Shown piece after piece: positions 24,958-33,462 of a stretch of DNA of 64,000 nt (position 1 is the stretch's first letter; every line of letters starts with the position of its first letter). Origin of the DNA: Streptomyces cavernae. Its GTDB lineage: Bacteria > Actinomycetota > Actinomycetes > Streptomycetales > Streptomycetaceae. The translations under genes were made by a program, and so were the position numbers. A model generated the notes under the pieces. It did not search any database. It was not told the origin of the DNA and saw nothing but the letters and a program-made list of their open reading frames with translations. The stretch spans positions 1 through 64,000 of the forward strand of contig NZ_RPDJ01000015.1 of NCBI RefSeq assembly GCF_004023625.1, read 5' to 3'.

Positions 24958-25919
24958 ACGCCATCCAAACCCGTGCGCTGCGCCGCGTGTTCACCGCCGG
25001 CCGCGACAAGCGCGGCAAGAGCGGGTCGCGCACCGCACTCGACGGTGTCGACCTGTCCATCCCCCCAGGCGAGGTCCACGGACTTCTCGGGCCCAACGGC
25101 GCCGGCAAGACGACCCTGTGCAAGATCCTCTCCACCGTCCTGGTGCCCACCTCGGGCAGCGCGTCGGTCATGGGACACGACGTGGTGACCGGTCTGGCAG
25201 CTGTCCGCCCGCTCGTCGGCTGTGTCTTCGGCGGTGACCGCGGTCTGTACGGGCGGTTGTCCGGACGGAAGAACCTTGCTTACTGGGCTGCCTTGTACGG
25301 AGTGCCCCGGCGGCTGATCGACGGCCGGACCACCACACTCCTGGATCGGTTCGGGCTGGCCGGTCGCGCGGACGAACGGGTCGAGACCTACTCGCGCGGT
25401 ATGAAACAGCGTCTGCATCTGGCGCGGGGTCTCGTCCACAACCCGCCGGTACTGCTGTTGGACGAGCCCACCACCGGGATGGATCCCGTATCCGCGATGG
25501 ATTTCCGCCGCCTCATCGGTGAACTGCGGAACGAGGGCCGGACCGTGCTTGTCACGACACATGACATGGCGGAGGCGGAGGCCGTGTGCGACCGTGTCAC
25601 CCTTGTCAACGACGGCCGGATCCTTCACTCGGCCTCCCCCCAGGAGCTGAGCGCCCTGGTCTCCCGGTACGGACGGGTCGAAGCCCGGAACGTGCCGGAC
25701 ACGCTCACCCAACGCGTCCGTATTCTGCCCGGCGTCACCCGGGTCGCCACCGATACCGACGGCGTCACCCGTATCGAGCTGGCGTCGGCCGACGCGGCCC
25801 CACCCGTCCTGCGGCTTCTGATCGAGCGCGGAGTGACCGACCTGGCCACCTGCCGTCCCGGTCTGGAAGAGGTGTACCTGCACCTGATCGCCGACCGCGG
25901 GATGGAAGTGGGGCGGTGA
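24954..25919 (+). CDS. ABC transporter ATP-binding protein
   Basis: A 321-residue ATPase of the DrrA/CcmA-like export class. Walker A GPNGAGKTT (about residue 43), Q-loop region VGCVFGGDRGLYG, signature YSRGMKQRLHLARGL in place of LSGGQ, and Walker B VLLLDEPTTGMDP are followed by the H-loop in VLVTTHDMAEAE. A C-terminal extension of about 80 residues is typical of drug exporters. It overlaps both neighbours by 4 bp and forms an exporter with the two permeases downstream. Confidence 0.93.
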   Translation: MNAIQTRALRRVFTAGRDKRGKSGSRTALDGVDLSIPPGEVHGLLGPNGAGKTTLCKILSTVLVPTSGSASVMGHDVVTGLAAVRPLVGCVFGGDRGLYGRLSGRKNLAYWAALYGVPRRLIDGRTTTLLDRFGLAGRADERVETYSRGMKQRLHLARGLVHNPPVLLLDEPTTGMDPVSAMDFRRLIGELRNEGRTVLVTTHDMAEAEAVCDRVTLVNDGRILHSASPQELSALVSRYGRVEARNVPDTLTQRVRILPGVTRVATDTDGVTRIELASADAAPPVLRLLIERGVTDLATCRPGLEEVYLHLIADRGMEVGR

Positions 25920-26680
25920 ACAGATACCTCGCGGGCTTCCGCCTCCAGACAGCCTTGTTACGGAGGGCCTTCGGCGACCTCCACACGCTGCTCACCGTGC
26001 CCGTGTACACGCTGATCTTCCTGGCCATGACCGACGGTGTGCACCGCCCGGGACTGTCCACTGACGCGGTGCTGGCCCCAGCGCTGATGGGCCTGTGGTT
26101 CATGGCCGTGTTCACCGCAGGTGACCTGATCGTCTGGGACCGTCACCATGGCACCCTGGAACCCACGGTCGCCGCTCCGGGCTCACTGGCCCCGGTCATC
26201 ACCGGACGTATCGGTGCCGTGACACTCCTCAGTTTCGTGGTCTACGTGGAGTCATGGGCTGTGGGGGCCGGGTACGGCCTACGGCTTACGGTGCATCATC
26301 CATTGGTCTTCCTGGCCGGCGTCGTGGCCACAGCGTTCGCCACCGCGTGCACGGCCGCGATGATCGCGACACTGCTGGTCCTCCCCCGTAACGCGCAGAT
26401 CTACCAGAACTCCGTGAGTTGGCCGCTCTTTCTGCTCTCGGGCATCATCGTGCCGATCAGCGCGCTGCCGGACTGGCTGCGTCCGCTCAGTCGTCTGAGC
26501 TTCCTGTACTGGTCGGCCGGTCTGCTGCGGTCCGCCTTGGGCACGCACCCGGTCGACGACGCCCTGCTGCGACTGACTGCTGTGGTCCTGCTCGGCACGG
26601 TCGGCGCCGGAGCCGCCGCCTTCCTGCTCCGCAAGGTCCTCACCCGGCTGCGGGTGCTCGGCACACTGGGGTACTCATGA
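25916..26680 (+). CDS. ABC-2 type transporter permease
   Basis: A 254-residue membrane protein starting GTG (VNRYLAGFRLQTALLRRAFG) at the GTGA overlap with the ATPase. About six membrane segments can be seen, for example TLLTVPVYTLIFLAM, AVFTAGDLIVW, VFLAGVVATAFATACTAAMIATLLVL and WPLFLLSGIIVPISALPDWL. The last is the conserved ABC-2 block before the final helices. It pairs with the following permease as a heterodimer, most likely exporting the product of the small peptide genes. Confidence 0.88.
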   Translation: MNRYLAGFRLQTALLRRAFGDLHTLLTVPVYTLIFLAMTDGVHRPGLSTDAVLAPALMGLWFMAVFTAGDLIVWDRHHGTLEPTVAAPGSLAPVITGRIGAVTLLSFVVYVESWAVGAGYGLRLTVHHPLVFLAGVVATAFATACTAAMIATLLVLPRNAQIYQNSVSWPLFLLSGIIVPISALPDWLRPLSRLSFLYWSAGLLRSALGTHPVDDALLRLTAVVLLGTVGAGAAAFLLRKVLTRLRVLGTLGYS

Positions 26681-27498
26681 GTAGCCCGTTGGCCTGCCCG
26701 GCCCGTCCACAGGCCCTCGAAGTCCTCCGCCGCGCCGGCGCGGTCGCCCTGGCCGACCTCGCCGTCACCTATACCTGGCGTACCTGGCTCTTCGGCCGGG
26801 TGCCCCGGAAGCTCAGCCAGGTCGCCTTCTTCGCCCTGATCGGGCGTGTGGTGGGAGGCGAGGACGCCGAACGCTTCCTCGTCGTCGGCAACGCGCTGAT
26901 GGCGTGCGCCGTCGAGACCACCTTGGTCGTCGCATCCTCCGCTTGGGAACGCGCGCTGGGCACCATGCCGCTGCTCGTCAGCGCCCCGGCCCCCCTCGCT
27001 TGGGCCTTCGCCGTCCGAAGCGCGCAGTGGATCATCAGCGGAACCGGCGCCTCGCTCGTGGCCCTGCTCCTCCTCGGACCTCTCTTCGGCGCGGACTGGC
27101 AGCTCGAGATGATCCCGGTGATGGTGCTGCTGGTCGTCCTGACAGCTGTCGGCACTTACTGCTTCGGGCTCGCTCTGGGGGCTTGGGTGATCGACCACCC
27201 TGCGCAGCGCAACGTCGTCTCCCTCCTGGCGAACCTGCTCATGATGACGATCTGCGGGGTGCAGGTGGCGCTCGACCACTGGCCTGCCCCGGTCCAGACG
27301 CTCGCGGCGCTACTCCCGATCACTCACGAACTCGTGGCTCTCCGCGAGCTGTTGGACGGCGCTCCCCTCTCCGCCATCCTTCCGGACGCCGCTGCCGGTG
27401 CCCTGGTCGGTGCCGCATGGCTGGCCATCGCCGTAGTCGCCTTCGGACGCGTCGGAGAGCGCGGCAGACGCGACGGAACGATCGAGTTCGGCGCCTGA
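26677..27498 (+). CDS. ABC-2 type transporter permease (second subunit)
   Basis: A 273-residue membrane protein, starting at ATG 26677 overlapping the previous stop (ATGA). Six predicted membrane helices include MACAVETTLVVASSA, LVALLLLGPLFGA, MVLLVVLTAVGTYCFGLALGAWV, LANLLMMTICGVQVAL and ALVGAAWLAIAVVAFG. It lies immediately upstream of the tandem peptide genes. Family assignment is by topology and context more than by sharp motifs. Confidence 0.82.
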   Translation: MSSPLACPARPQALEVLRRAGAVALADLAVTYTWRTWLFGRVPRKLSQVAFFALIGRVVGGEDAERFLVVGNALMACAVETTLVVASSAWERALGTMPLLVSAPAPLAWAFAVRSAQWIISGTGASLVALLLLGPLFGADWQLEMIPVMVLLVVLTAVGTYCFGLALGAWVIDHPAQRNVVSLLANLLMMTICGVQVALDHWPAPVQTLAALLPITHELVALRELLDGAPLSAILPDAAAGALVGAAWLAIAVVAFGRVGERGRRDGTIEFGA

Positions 27499-27610
27499 GC
27501 ACGCGATGTCGCCCCCACTGACTTCCGGGTGTCCTTCGACATCCGGTGGCCGGTCCGGACACACGGCCGGATCGGCGAACCCCTCGAACCCTGGTGTAGG
27601 GAGGTGTCCC

Positions 27611-27673
27611 ATGATCCGCAACGGAATCAGCGCTCTTCGTCCGACTCTCGACAAGGTGAAGTCCGGCAAGTGA
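27611..27673 (+). CDS. Candidate precursor or effector peptide, copy 1 (20 aa)
   Basis: Encodes MIRNGISALRPTLDKVKSGK and then TGA. The AGGGAGGTG ribosome site is 5 bases before the ATG, better than most in the window. The peptide is cationic (Arg3, Arg10, Lys15, Lys17, Lys20) with a short amphipathic stretch ISALRPTL. It has no Cys, Tyr or Trp and one Asp, which rules out lanthionine and limits macrocycles to Asp-Lys links. Codon 10 is CGT rather than CGC. It sits between an exporter and an M16 peptidase, as expected for a processed exported peptide. Not recognised as any known family. Confidence 0.8.
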   Translation: MIRNGISALRPTLDKVKSGK

Positions 27674-27740
27674 TCGGCACGTTCCCGGCGTGTGTTCCGG
27701 GACGGTCAATCCCTCGAACCCTGGTGTAGGGAGGTGTCCC

Positions 27741-27803
27741 ATGATCCGCAACGGAATCAGCGCTCTTCGCCCGACTCTCGACAAGGTGAAGTCCGGCAAG
27801 TGA
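27741..27803 (+). CDS. Candidate precursor or effector peptide, copy 2 (20 aa)
   Basis: Identical protein to copy 1 (MIRNGISALRPTLDKVKSGK) exactly 130 bp downstream, with CGC at codon 10 and the same AGGGAGGTG ribosome site. The upstream spacer contains the TCCCGG-N8-CCGGGA hairpin that follows copy 1. Identity at protein level with a silent change between copies supports translation. Confidence 0.8.
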   Translation: MIRNGISALRPTLDKVKSGK

Positions 27804-27870
27804 TCGGCACGTTCCCGGCGTGTGTTCCGGGACGGTCAATCCCTCGAACCCTGATGTAGGGAGGTGTCCC

Positions 27871-27933
27871 ATGATCCGCAACGGAATCAGCGCTCTTCGC
27901 CCGACTCTCGACAAGGTGAAGTCCGGCAAGTGA
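27871..27933 (+). CDS. Candidate precursor or effector peptide, copy 3 (20 aa)
   Basis: Third identical copy. The leader has CTGATG instead of CTGGTG ahead of the ribosome site. After its stop the repeat ends and a strong hairpin follows, so it is the last of the series. Three identical copies point to a dosage requirement, consistent with a peptide that is consumed as a precursor or secreted. Confidence 0.8.
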   Translation: MIRNGISALRPTLDKVKSGK

Positions 27934-27939
27934 TCCGTG

Positions 27940-27968
27940 CTGCCGGGGAGTCCCGGGCTCCCCGGCAG
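27940..27968 (+). terminator. Strong hairpin after third peptide gene
   Basis: CTGCCGGGGAG (27940-27950) and CTCCCCGGCAG (27958-27968) form a perfect 11-bp stem with a 7-base loop. There is no T-run. In actinomycetes such a stem can act as a terminator or as an attenuator that lowers expression of the peptidase and later genes relative to the peptides. Confidence 0.7.
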
Positions 27969-28024
27969 CCTCATCCGCGCCCGCCCAGAGAAAGATCACC
28001 ACGGAGAACCGGAGGACAGATCAC

Positions 28025-29230
28025 ATGGCTTCGCTGATTGTCGAGGAGGACGAGCGCCGGCCGACCACGACCATCGGGTTTGTCGTCGACTTCGGTTCCC
28101 GCCACGATCCGCCAGGCCGGGGCGGCACCGCCCATCTGCTCGAACACCTGCTGATATCGGCTCGGATCGATGGCGGTCCGTCGCTCTGTGAACGGGTCGC
28201 CCGACTCGGGGGCCAGGTCAACGCCACCACAGGGCTGGACCGGATGTTCTTCCAGGCCCAGGTTCTGGCCGGTGACGTCGCCGAGGTGATCGGCCTGATG
28301 GGCACCGCGCTCCTGCAGCCCCACATCGACGAGCCCGTCATGGAATCCGAGCGTCGCGCCGTGCTCCAGGAACTGGCAGCCGCCGCAGCCGACCCCATGG
28401 ACCAGGTCCAGGAAGCCTTCCTGGCTGCGGTCTTTCCCGGCCACGGCCTCGGCCGTCCCGTCGGGGGGACCGCCGAGGAGATTCGCGACGCGAGTGTGGC
28501 CACTGTCATGGACGTGTACGACAGCGTCTTCCTCCGCCGCCGGATGGTTCTGGTATCCGTGGGCGGCACCTCACCGGCCGAACTCGGCAAACTCGCCGAC
28601 GCGACCCCGTTGGCGGGCTTGCCGGTGACCGACACACTCACCCCGGACGACGAACCACTCGCCCCGCTGCCGCCTCCGGCGCCTCCGGCGCCCCCCGGTC
28701 AGGACAAGGACGGGTTCTCCTGGCTGGCCATCGGCGGTCGCTGCCCGGCCGCCGATGACCCCCGACGCCACGCCTACACCGTCCTCGCGCATCTGCTGGG
28801 CTCGTCCCCCGGGTCCCTGCTCTACCGTCGGCTGCGCGCGGAAGAGGGACTCGTCTACGCCTACTACGCGTGGGGCCACAGCTATCGGGAGACCGGTGCC
28901 TGGCGGGTGCTGGCCGGCGTGGAGAACCGCAACCTGCTGCGTGCCCAGACCGTGCTCCGGGAAGTGCTGGCGGGTATCGCGGCCGACGGCCCGGAACCGC
29001 GAGACCTCGCCACCGCGCGCCGCCAGGCCGCCATGGAAGTGGTACTCGATTCCGAGAAGCCCTGGGAGCACACCGTCCAACTCGGCCATCAGACACTGCT
29101 GGGCACGCGTCCGTGGGATGTCCGTTCCGGGATGCAGGCCCTGGAACAGGTCTCCTCGGAGGACGTACAGGCGGCAGCCGCCTCGATCAACGCATCGCTG
29201 GTCACCGTCGTACGTCCGGAGCCCTCATGA
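28025..29230 (+). CDS. M16-family zinc metallopeptidase
   Basis: A 401-residue M16B-type peptidase. The inverted zinc motif HxxEH is HLLEH in GRGGTAHLLEHLL (about residues 39-43), and the distal glutamate lies in ESERRAVLQEL about 75 residues on. The C-terminal half carries LLYRRLRAEEGLVYAYYAWG, the substrate-binding region of the second M16 domain. Length equals one M16B subunit. These often work as pairs, but no partner is encoded nearby. The ATG has GGAGGAC upstream. In RiPP systems M16 enzymes trim leader or tail segments; that role here is inferred from the adjacent peptide genes. Confidence 0.92.
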   Translation: MASLIVEEDERRPTTTIGFVVDFGSRHDPPGRGGTAHLLEHLLISARIDGGPSLCERVARLGGQVNATTGLDRMFFQAQVLAGDVAEVIGLMGTALLQPHIDEPVMESERRAVLQELAAAAADPMDQVQEAFLAAVFPGHGLGRPVGGTAEEIRDASVATVMDVYDSVFLRRRMVLVSVGGTSPAELGKLADATPLAGLPVTDTLTPDDEPLAPLPPPAPPAPPGQDKDGFSWLAIGGRCPAADDPRRHAYTVLAHLLGSSPGSLLYRRLRAEEGLVYAYYAWGHSYRETGAWRVLAGVENRNLLRAQTVLREVLAGIAADGPEPRDLATARRQAAMEVVLDSEKPWEHTVQLGHQTLLGTRPWDVRSGMQALEQVSSEDVQAAAASINASLVTVVRPEPS

Positions 29231-30075
29231 CCGTCATCGCTCAACCGTTCACCGCCACCCCCGAATACCTGGCGGCAGCCCGCGAAGCCGGAACCCTCGT
29301 AAGGGTCGGTGACCGGGACTGCGTCATGGGCGTCAGCACGGACGACCTCACCGGGGAACTGTCCTGCCTCATCCAGTACGCGGCACCTCCGCCGGCCGGC
29401 CATGACTGGGCCGAGCAGGCGGCACGGCTGAGCGGTCATGTCGCGGCCTCCCTCCCCGACGTGACGGGAGTGTTCCTGCGCACTCCCCCCGAAGCGCAGC
29501 TTCCCGCCCCTTGGGAACGCCGCCTCACGTACGTGCACCACGACGGATCACCCGACGTCTATCGGCACGCTCCATCATCCGGGGATCCGTTCACCGTCCG
29601 GACCGCCGAGGCGGGCCACACACCTGCCGTCAACCGCTGGCTCACCGAGGCCCTGGAGATCGCCGCCCGCGAGCAAGGCCACCCGGTACGGCACGAAGCG
29701 GCCATGCAACAGGCGGCGCTCGTCCTGGAGAAGCCGGGAAGGACCTCCTTCATCGCGACCGTCGGGGACGAGCCACTCGGACATGCCACCACGCTGCCGT
29801 TCACCGACGAGGTCACGGGCATCGCCTACCTGGAACTCGTCGACGTGCTGGTCGCCGCTTCCCCAAAGGCCCCCGCGATGACGGAGGCCCTTGTCAGGAC
29901 GTGCCTGGACCAGGCCGCCACCGCAGCCCTACCGCTACTCGGACACGTGGTGCATCACACAGCGGCCTCTGACCGGGATGCGCACGGCCGGCGTGTTCTG
30001 GCCTCTCTGCTGCGCAAGGGCTGGCGGACGAACCATGTCTTCTGGCACACCCCCGTCCCCAGGAGCCGGGGTTGA
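29227..30075 (+). CDS. GNAT-like acyltransferase
   Basis: A 282-residue protein overlapping the M16 stop by 4 bp. The C-terminal half fits a GNAT fold: TSFIATVGDEPLGHATTLPF, AYLELVDVLVAASPKAPAMTEALVRTCLDQA (a degenerate acyl-CoA loop) and LPLLGHVVHH, with HGRRVLASLLRKGWRTNHVFWH as the final helix and strand. The N-terminal half has no recognised domain. The peptides contain several lysines that could be acylated, but no substrate is demonstrated. Confidence 0.6.
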   Translation: MTVIAQPFTATPEYLAAAREAGTLVRVGDRDCVMGVSTDDLTGELSCLIQYAAPPPAGHDWAEQAARLSGHVAASLPDVTGVFLRTPPEAQLPAPWERRLTYVHHDGSPDVYRHAPSSGDPFTVRTAEAGHTPAVNRWLTEALEIAAREQGHPVRHEAAMQQAALVLEKPGRTSFIATVGDEPLGHATTLPFTDEVTGIAYLELVDVLVAASPKAPAMTEALVRTCLDQAATAALPLLGHVVHHTAASDRDAHGRRVLASLLRKGWRTNHVFWHTPVPRSRG

Positions 30076-30121
30076 GTCCGAGCGGCCCCGGTCTGCACCC
30101 AACCACCCGAGGAGCATCAGC

Positions 30122-31252
30122 GTGTCATCCGCCGTCCTCACCCCGCCGCACATCGATCTCGCCCTCTTTCACCGCATGCTCGACACCGACGACGACATCC
30201 CGCTCGTCGAGCTGGTCGACAGGGCCGGTCATATCTCCCGCGGTCTGCGTTTCCTGGTGATGACCGTCCTACAGCGGGACGGAATCGTCGGCACCGGTTC
30301 CGCCGACGAACTACGCCGGCTCGCCGAGCGCACGACCTTCTACCGGAAGATCGCCGATGCCTGCGGTGCCCTGGGAGCGCGACCGGTCAAGGGCCCGGCG
30401 CTGGCCGACTGGTACCCCGACGACCTGCCACGCCCGATGAACGATCTCGATCTGGCCGTGCCGGACGAGGCCACGCTGTGGCGGGTCGTCGGAGCCATCG
30501 TTGAGGGCCACCGGCCGACAACCATGGACGTGACGGTATTCGGTGGCCGGCCCCGGCACTTCTTTGTGTCGCTGGCATGGCCGGGGGCCGACCCCCTCCT
30601 GGACCGTGATCTGCGGATCGAGATCAGCACCTGCGCGCTGCTCGGAGACAACGCGGCTGTGCCCTTCCGGGCCGAGCTGCCTGCTGATCCGGTGGCCGCG
30701 GCGTTGCTCGGCGTGGCCGAGGAGCGATTCCAACGGCCTCTGAACGCCAAGGACGCCGTCGACGCGATCATGGTGCTCACGCCCGGCCATACCCCGGACC
30801 TGCCGCTGCTCGTTCGTGAGTCCGCACGGTTGAGGCTTGCCCCGGAGCTGCTGGAGCTACTGGACCTCACCCGCTCCGCGACGGATCTCCTGGACCACCT
30901 GCCGCGTGAATTCCGTACCGGCCTCGAAGCAGCCGCCACCCACGAACAGGAGCGGCGTGACGAGTGGCATCGCCACAACTCGCCCGTCCCGGCCGGGCCG
31001 GAGCGCGACTTTGACGGTGAGTGGATCAGGATGGCGCTGGAGGCACCACGCTCCACCGTGTACGGGATGCAGCTCACCTCGCTGAACGAGGGCGTCCGCG
31101 CCAACCGTGATCCCCGGAGGGCCGTGGTCCACGACTTCGGCGCTGGATTCCTGTTGCTCACTCCCGCCGCCGACTTTCTCCTCGTTCCAGGCGGCAAGGT
31201 CGGACAGGACCTCTACGACGGCGCGATGACGGCACTCACCGCCCTTGGCTGA
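30122..31252 (+). CDS. NTP_transf_5-family nucleotidyltransferase
   Basis: A 376-residue protein of the uncharacterised nucleotidyltransferase family often found in lasso and other RiPP clusters. The core reads RPVKGPALADWYPDDLPRPMNDLDLAVP (about residues 85-112), with the metal-binding DLD. A later acidic strand is DLRIEIST. The GTG at 30122 is chosen for its GAGGAG site, 46 bp after the GNAT-like stop. The chain ends with a region rich in hydrophobic strands. In RiPP clusters these proteins have been proposed to modify peptides with nucleotidyl or phosphoryl groups. Here that remains inference. Confidence 0.75.
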   Translation: MSSAVLTPPHIDLALFHRMLDTDDDIPLVELVDRAGHISRGLRFLVMTVLQRDGIVGTGSADELRRLAERTTFYRKIADACGALGARPVKGPALADWYPDDLPRPMNDLDLAVPDEATLWRVVGAIVEGHRPTTMDVTVFGGRPRHFFVSLAWPGADPLLDRDLRIEISTCALLGDNAAVPFRAELPADPVAAALLGVAEERFQRPLNAKDAVDAIMVLTPGHTPDLPLLVRESARLRLAPELLELLDLTRSATDLLDHLPREFRTGLEAAATHEQERRDEWHRHNSPVPAGPERDFDGEWIRMALEAPRSTVYGMQLTSLNEGVRANRDPRRAVVHDFGAGFLLLTPAADFLLVPGGKVGQDLYDGAMTALTALG

Positions 31253-31723
31253 GCGGCTTGGCGACCGCGCTACCGTGTTCTTCGTCACTACCGTGCGGAG
31301 TCCGGGGAAAGCGGCTTTCATTCTGTCGGCGGCCGACCTCCGATTTCTCGGGCGGCAATACGAACGCGCTCGTGACGGTGTATATCACCTGTCACTTTAT
31401 GCGATCTTGGTGATCTTTCGAGGTGTATTTGACCTTTATCTGCGGCAAGGTCGTGGTAGGGTCATGGAGACTTAAACAACCTCGCCTGGCATTTAGTCGG
31501 CATCCTGGGGTGCATTACAGTCTTCACGGAAGGCCATCGTGTGCGACGACGGTGAGAAAGTCTCACTTGCCACCCAATTTTCGTGGCTCTTGCAATTAGG
31601 TGACTTGGGCAAGCTGCTTCGATCGCCACCTCCTGGTTCTTTGGTTTGCATCGACGAGTGACCACTGTCGGTTGATAACGATGTCGAAGTGCTGCACGAA
31701 GAACTCAATGAGGGGTAAGACCG
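31253..31723. other. 471-bp intergenic region of low GC content
   Basis: Markedly AT-richer than its surroundings, with no open frame I can support. It contains TGTCACTTTAT at 31390-31400, similar to the TGTCACTAT motif found in the promoters at 23.9, 43.9 and 49.1 kb, and a GAGGGG ribosome site for the LuxR-type gene. It probably carries the promoter and operators of that regulator. Confidence 0.5.
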
Positions 31724-32014
31724 ATGATCGTAACCGGGCCGAGTGGGGACCGTTCCGCTCTCAGCGAGATCTCTGCGAGGATCCTTGAGGGAGTAGCCGC
31801 CGGCATGTCCAGTCGGCAGCTGGCCTCAAGGATTGGTATGAGCCATCAGGGCGTCGACTACCACATCGGAGTATTACTACGCATACTGAGAGTTCCCAAC
31901 CGCACGGCGCTGGTATCGCGCGCATACCAGCTGGGAATTCTGTCCACGGACTGCTGGCCGCCGCGGGTGACGGCGGAACATCAGCATTGCCCCTCCAGGC
32001 GCCGACGAGCGTGA
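31724..32014 (+). CDS. LuxR-type helix-turn-helix regulator, stand-alone DNA-binding domain
   Basis: A 96-residue protein made of a single LuxR/GerE helix-turn-helix (LSEISARILEGVAAGMSSRQLASRIGMSHQGVDYHIGVLLRILRVPNRTALVSRAYQLGIL) with no receiver or ligand domain. The ATG is preceded by GAGGGG. Orphan domains of this type occur as pathway-specific activators in actinomycete biosynthetic clusters. It lies between the two peptide systems and is convergent with the XRE-TPR gene. Confidence 0.87.
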   Translation: MIVTGPSGDRSALSEISARILEGVAAGMSSRQLASRIGMSHQGVDYHIGVLLRILRVPNRTALVSRAYQLGILSTDCWPPRVTAEHQHCPSRRRRA

Positions 32015-32086
32015 TCGCGGCCGGAACGGGGGTCTGCGCCACCTCCCATCGAGCGGACCGCCTCGATGGGAGGAGCCCCCGGAGCA

Positions 32087-33403
32087 CTACAGACTGCGCA
32101 CATACGGCGATCTCTTGTATCCCAGACACCGCAGGCTCTCACGGTAGGCCCACAGTGCCCGGTCTCGCTCGCCGAATGCCTCCAGGGCCTCGGCGAACTC
32201 GGCCCAGACGAGGCCCGCCTGATGATTGGCGTCCGATGCCTCAAGCTGTAGGGCGGCCCGTTCGTAGGTCTCTTTCGCCAGCTCCTCCTCACCCCTCTGA
32301 CGATAGGCGGAGGCCAGGACGATGTTGGCCCGCGCCGTCTCCAGCCGGTGGTTCGGTCCGAGTGACTCGACGCCTCGCCTGGCGTTTGTGATGGCCTTCT
32401 CGGTTTCCCCCATGAGAAGGTTCGCCCGTGCCAGCGCGGAAGCGCCGTAAGCGGCGTCGACGCTTCCCTCGAAGTCCTCGAAGTACACCAGCGCGTCCTC
32501 GAGATAGCGCTTGGCCTCATCAGGCCGGGGTGGCTCGCTCCCGAGCAGAACAGTGGCGTAGGCGATCCGTAGCCGGGAAAGGGCGCGCATGTCGTTGCCC
32601 TGCGAGTACAGGGCGTAGGCACGCTGCACGAAGCTCAGGGCATCGCCGGACCGACCGGCCCTGTGGGCCACCAGACTGGCGTTCCAGTAGGCAGCACCCA
32701 ATGCCCGGGATCCGTCGAGAGCCTCTGCCTGGGCGATGGTGGTCCTGGCCAGGTAATCCGCGGTGTGAAGGTCTCCGCGCTCGCAGTAGAGGCCTACAAG
32801 GGTGGAGGCGAGTTCGATCGCCTCCACCGATGCGGCCAGACTCAGCCCGCCGAGTTCCGCCATGCCGTGCTCGGCCAGCTCGATTCCCCGGGCGAGATCT
32901 CCCAGCTCTCGGCAAACCCGGCAGAGGGCGACGAGGACGGACAGTCGGGGAAGCCGCTTCCCCGACTGTCCAGGCGGTGTCCGGTGCAGTCTTTCGTAAA
33001 GCTTGACCGCCTCCTCAAGACGGCCCAGGCTCTCCACGGCCCGGGCCTTGCCCCATTCGGCCGCCTGCTCGATGTCGGAGAGGTCGTCCGCCTTCGCCTG
33101 CTCCGCGATGGCTGTGAAGCGTTCCAGCGCTGCCTCGGGCGCGCCAGTGTTGAGTGACAGCTCCGCGTAGTGCAGCTCCAGCTCGAAGTCCATCGGTTCC
33201 GGACGCTCGACGCACTCCAGGAGATATTCGGGATGACAGTTCAGCCGCTGGGCGAGACGCCGCAGCACGTCCGGCGAGGGCACACGCTTGCCGGCCTCGA
33301 TCAGTGAGACATAGCTGACCGAGAGACCCTCTCCGGCCAGGGCACCCTGCGGCAGCCCCAGATCCCGGCGAAGTCGTCGAATGCGTGTTCCGACGGATTC
33401 CAC
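32087..33403 (-). CDS. XRE-family regulator with TPR domain
   Basis: A 438-residue regulator: N-terminal helix-turn-helix (GTRIRRLRRDLGLPQGALAGEGLSVSYVSLIEAGKRVPSPDVLRRLAQRLN) and about 350 residues of tetratricopeptide-like helical repeats (YAELSLNTGAPEAALERF, AERGDLHTADYLART type units), as in signal-peptide-sensing regulators. GTG at 33403 is preferred because GGGGGAG lies 8 bases upstream and a consensus promoter ends just before it. The upstream ATG at 33430 would overlap the transcription start. It probably senses a peptide and controls the flanking clusters; that is inference from architecture and position. Confidence 0.9.
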   Translation of the reverse strand: MESVGTRIRRLRRDLGLPQGALAGEGLSVSYVSLIEAGKRVPSPDVLRRLAQRLNCHPEYLLECVERPEPMDFELELHYAELSLNTGAPEAALERFTAIAEQAKADDLSDIEQAAEWGKARAVESLGRLEEAVKLYERLHRTPPGQSGKRLPRLSVLVALCRVCRELGDLARGIELAEHGMAELGGLSLAASVEAIELASTLVGLYCERGDLHTADYLARTTIAQAEALDGSRALGAAYWNASLVAHRAGRSGDALSFVQRAYALYSQGNDMRALSRLRIAYATVLLGSEPPRPDEAKRYLEDALVYFEDFEGSVDAAYGASALARANLLMGETEKAITNARRGVESLGPNHRLETARANIVLASAYRQRGEEELAKETYERAALQLEASDANHQAGLVWAEFAEALEAFGERDRALWAYRESLRCLGYKRSPYVRSL

Positions 33404-33433
33404 TTTACCATCTCCCCCAGATTGCGACATTCG

Positions 33434-33462
33434 ATTATATACCCCACATCTTCACGTGTCAA
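33434..33462 (-). promoter_or_regulatory. Consensus sigma-70 promoter of XRE-TPR gene
   Basis: On the minus strand TTGACA (33462-33457) is followed by a 17-bp spacer and TATAAT (33439-33434), both perfect consensus boxes, rare in such a GC-rich genome. The expected transcription start is near 33427, giving a 24-base leader containing the GGGGGAG site of the GTG at 33403. Confidence 0.85.

Larger units (their letters stand above)
27581..27935 (+). repeat. 130-bp direct tandem repeat (2.7 copies) carrying small peptide genes
   Basis: The unit starts CCCTCGAACCCTG and recurs at 27581, 27711 and 27841, an exact 130-bp period. Each unit holds a ribosome site (AGGGAGGTG), a 20-codon gene and a short hairpin (TCCCGG-N8-CCGGGA) after the stop. 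Copies 1 and 2 are complete. The third diverges just after its stop codon. Differences are only CGT versus CGC at codon 10 and one G/A change in the leader, so the duplication is recent or conserved by gene conversion. Confidence 0.97.

Noticed and set aside
27581..27935. 130-bp repeats as a CRISPR or attachment-site array
   Set aside because: Each unit encodes an identical peptide with a ribosome site. There are no variable spacers and no integrase nearby.
31245..31475. 76-codon open frame after the nucleotidyltransferase gene
   Set aside because: It has no ribosome site, overlaps the previous gene's end, and lies in AT-rich regulatory-looking DNA with atypical codon use.
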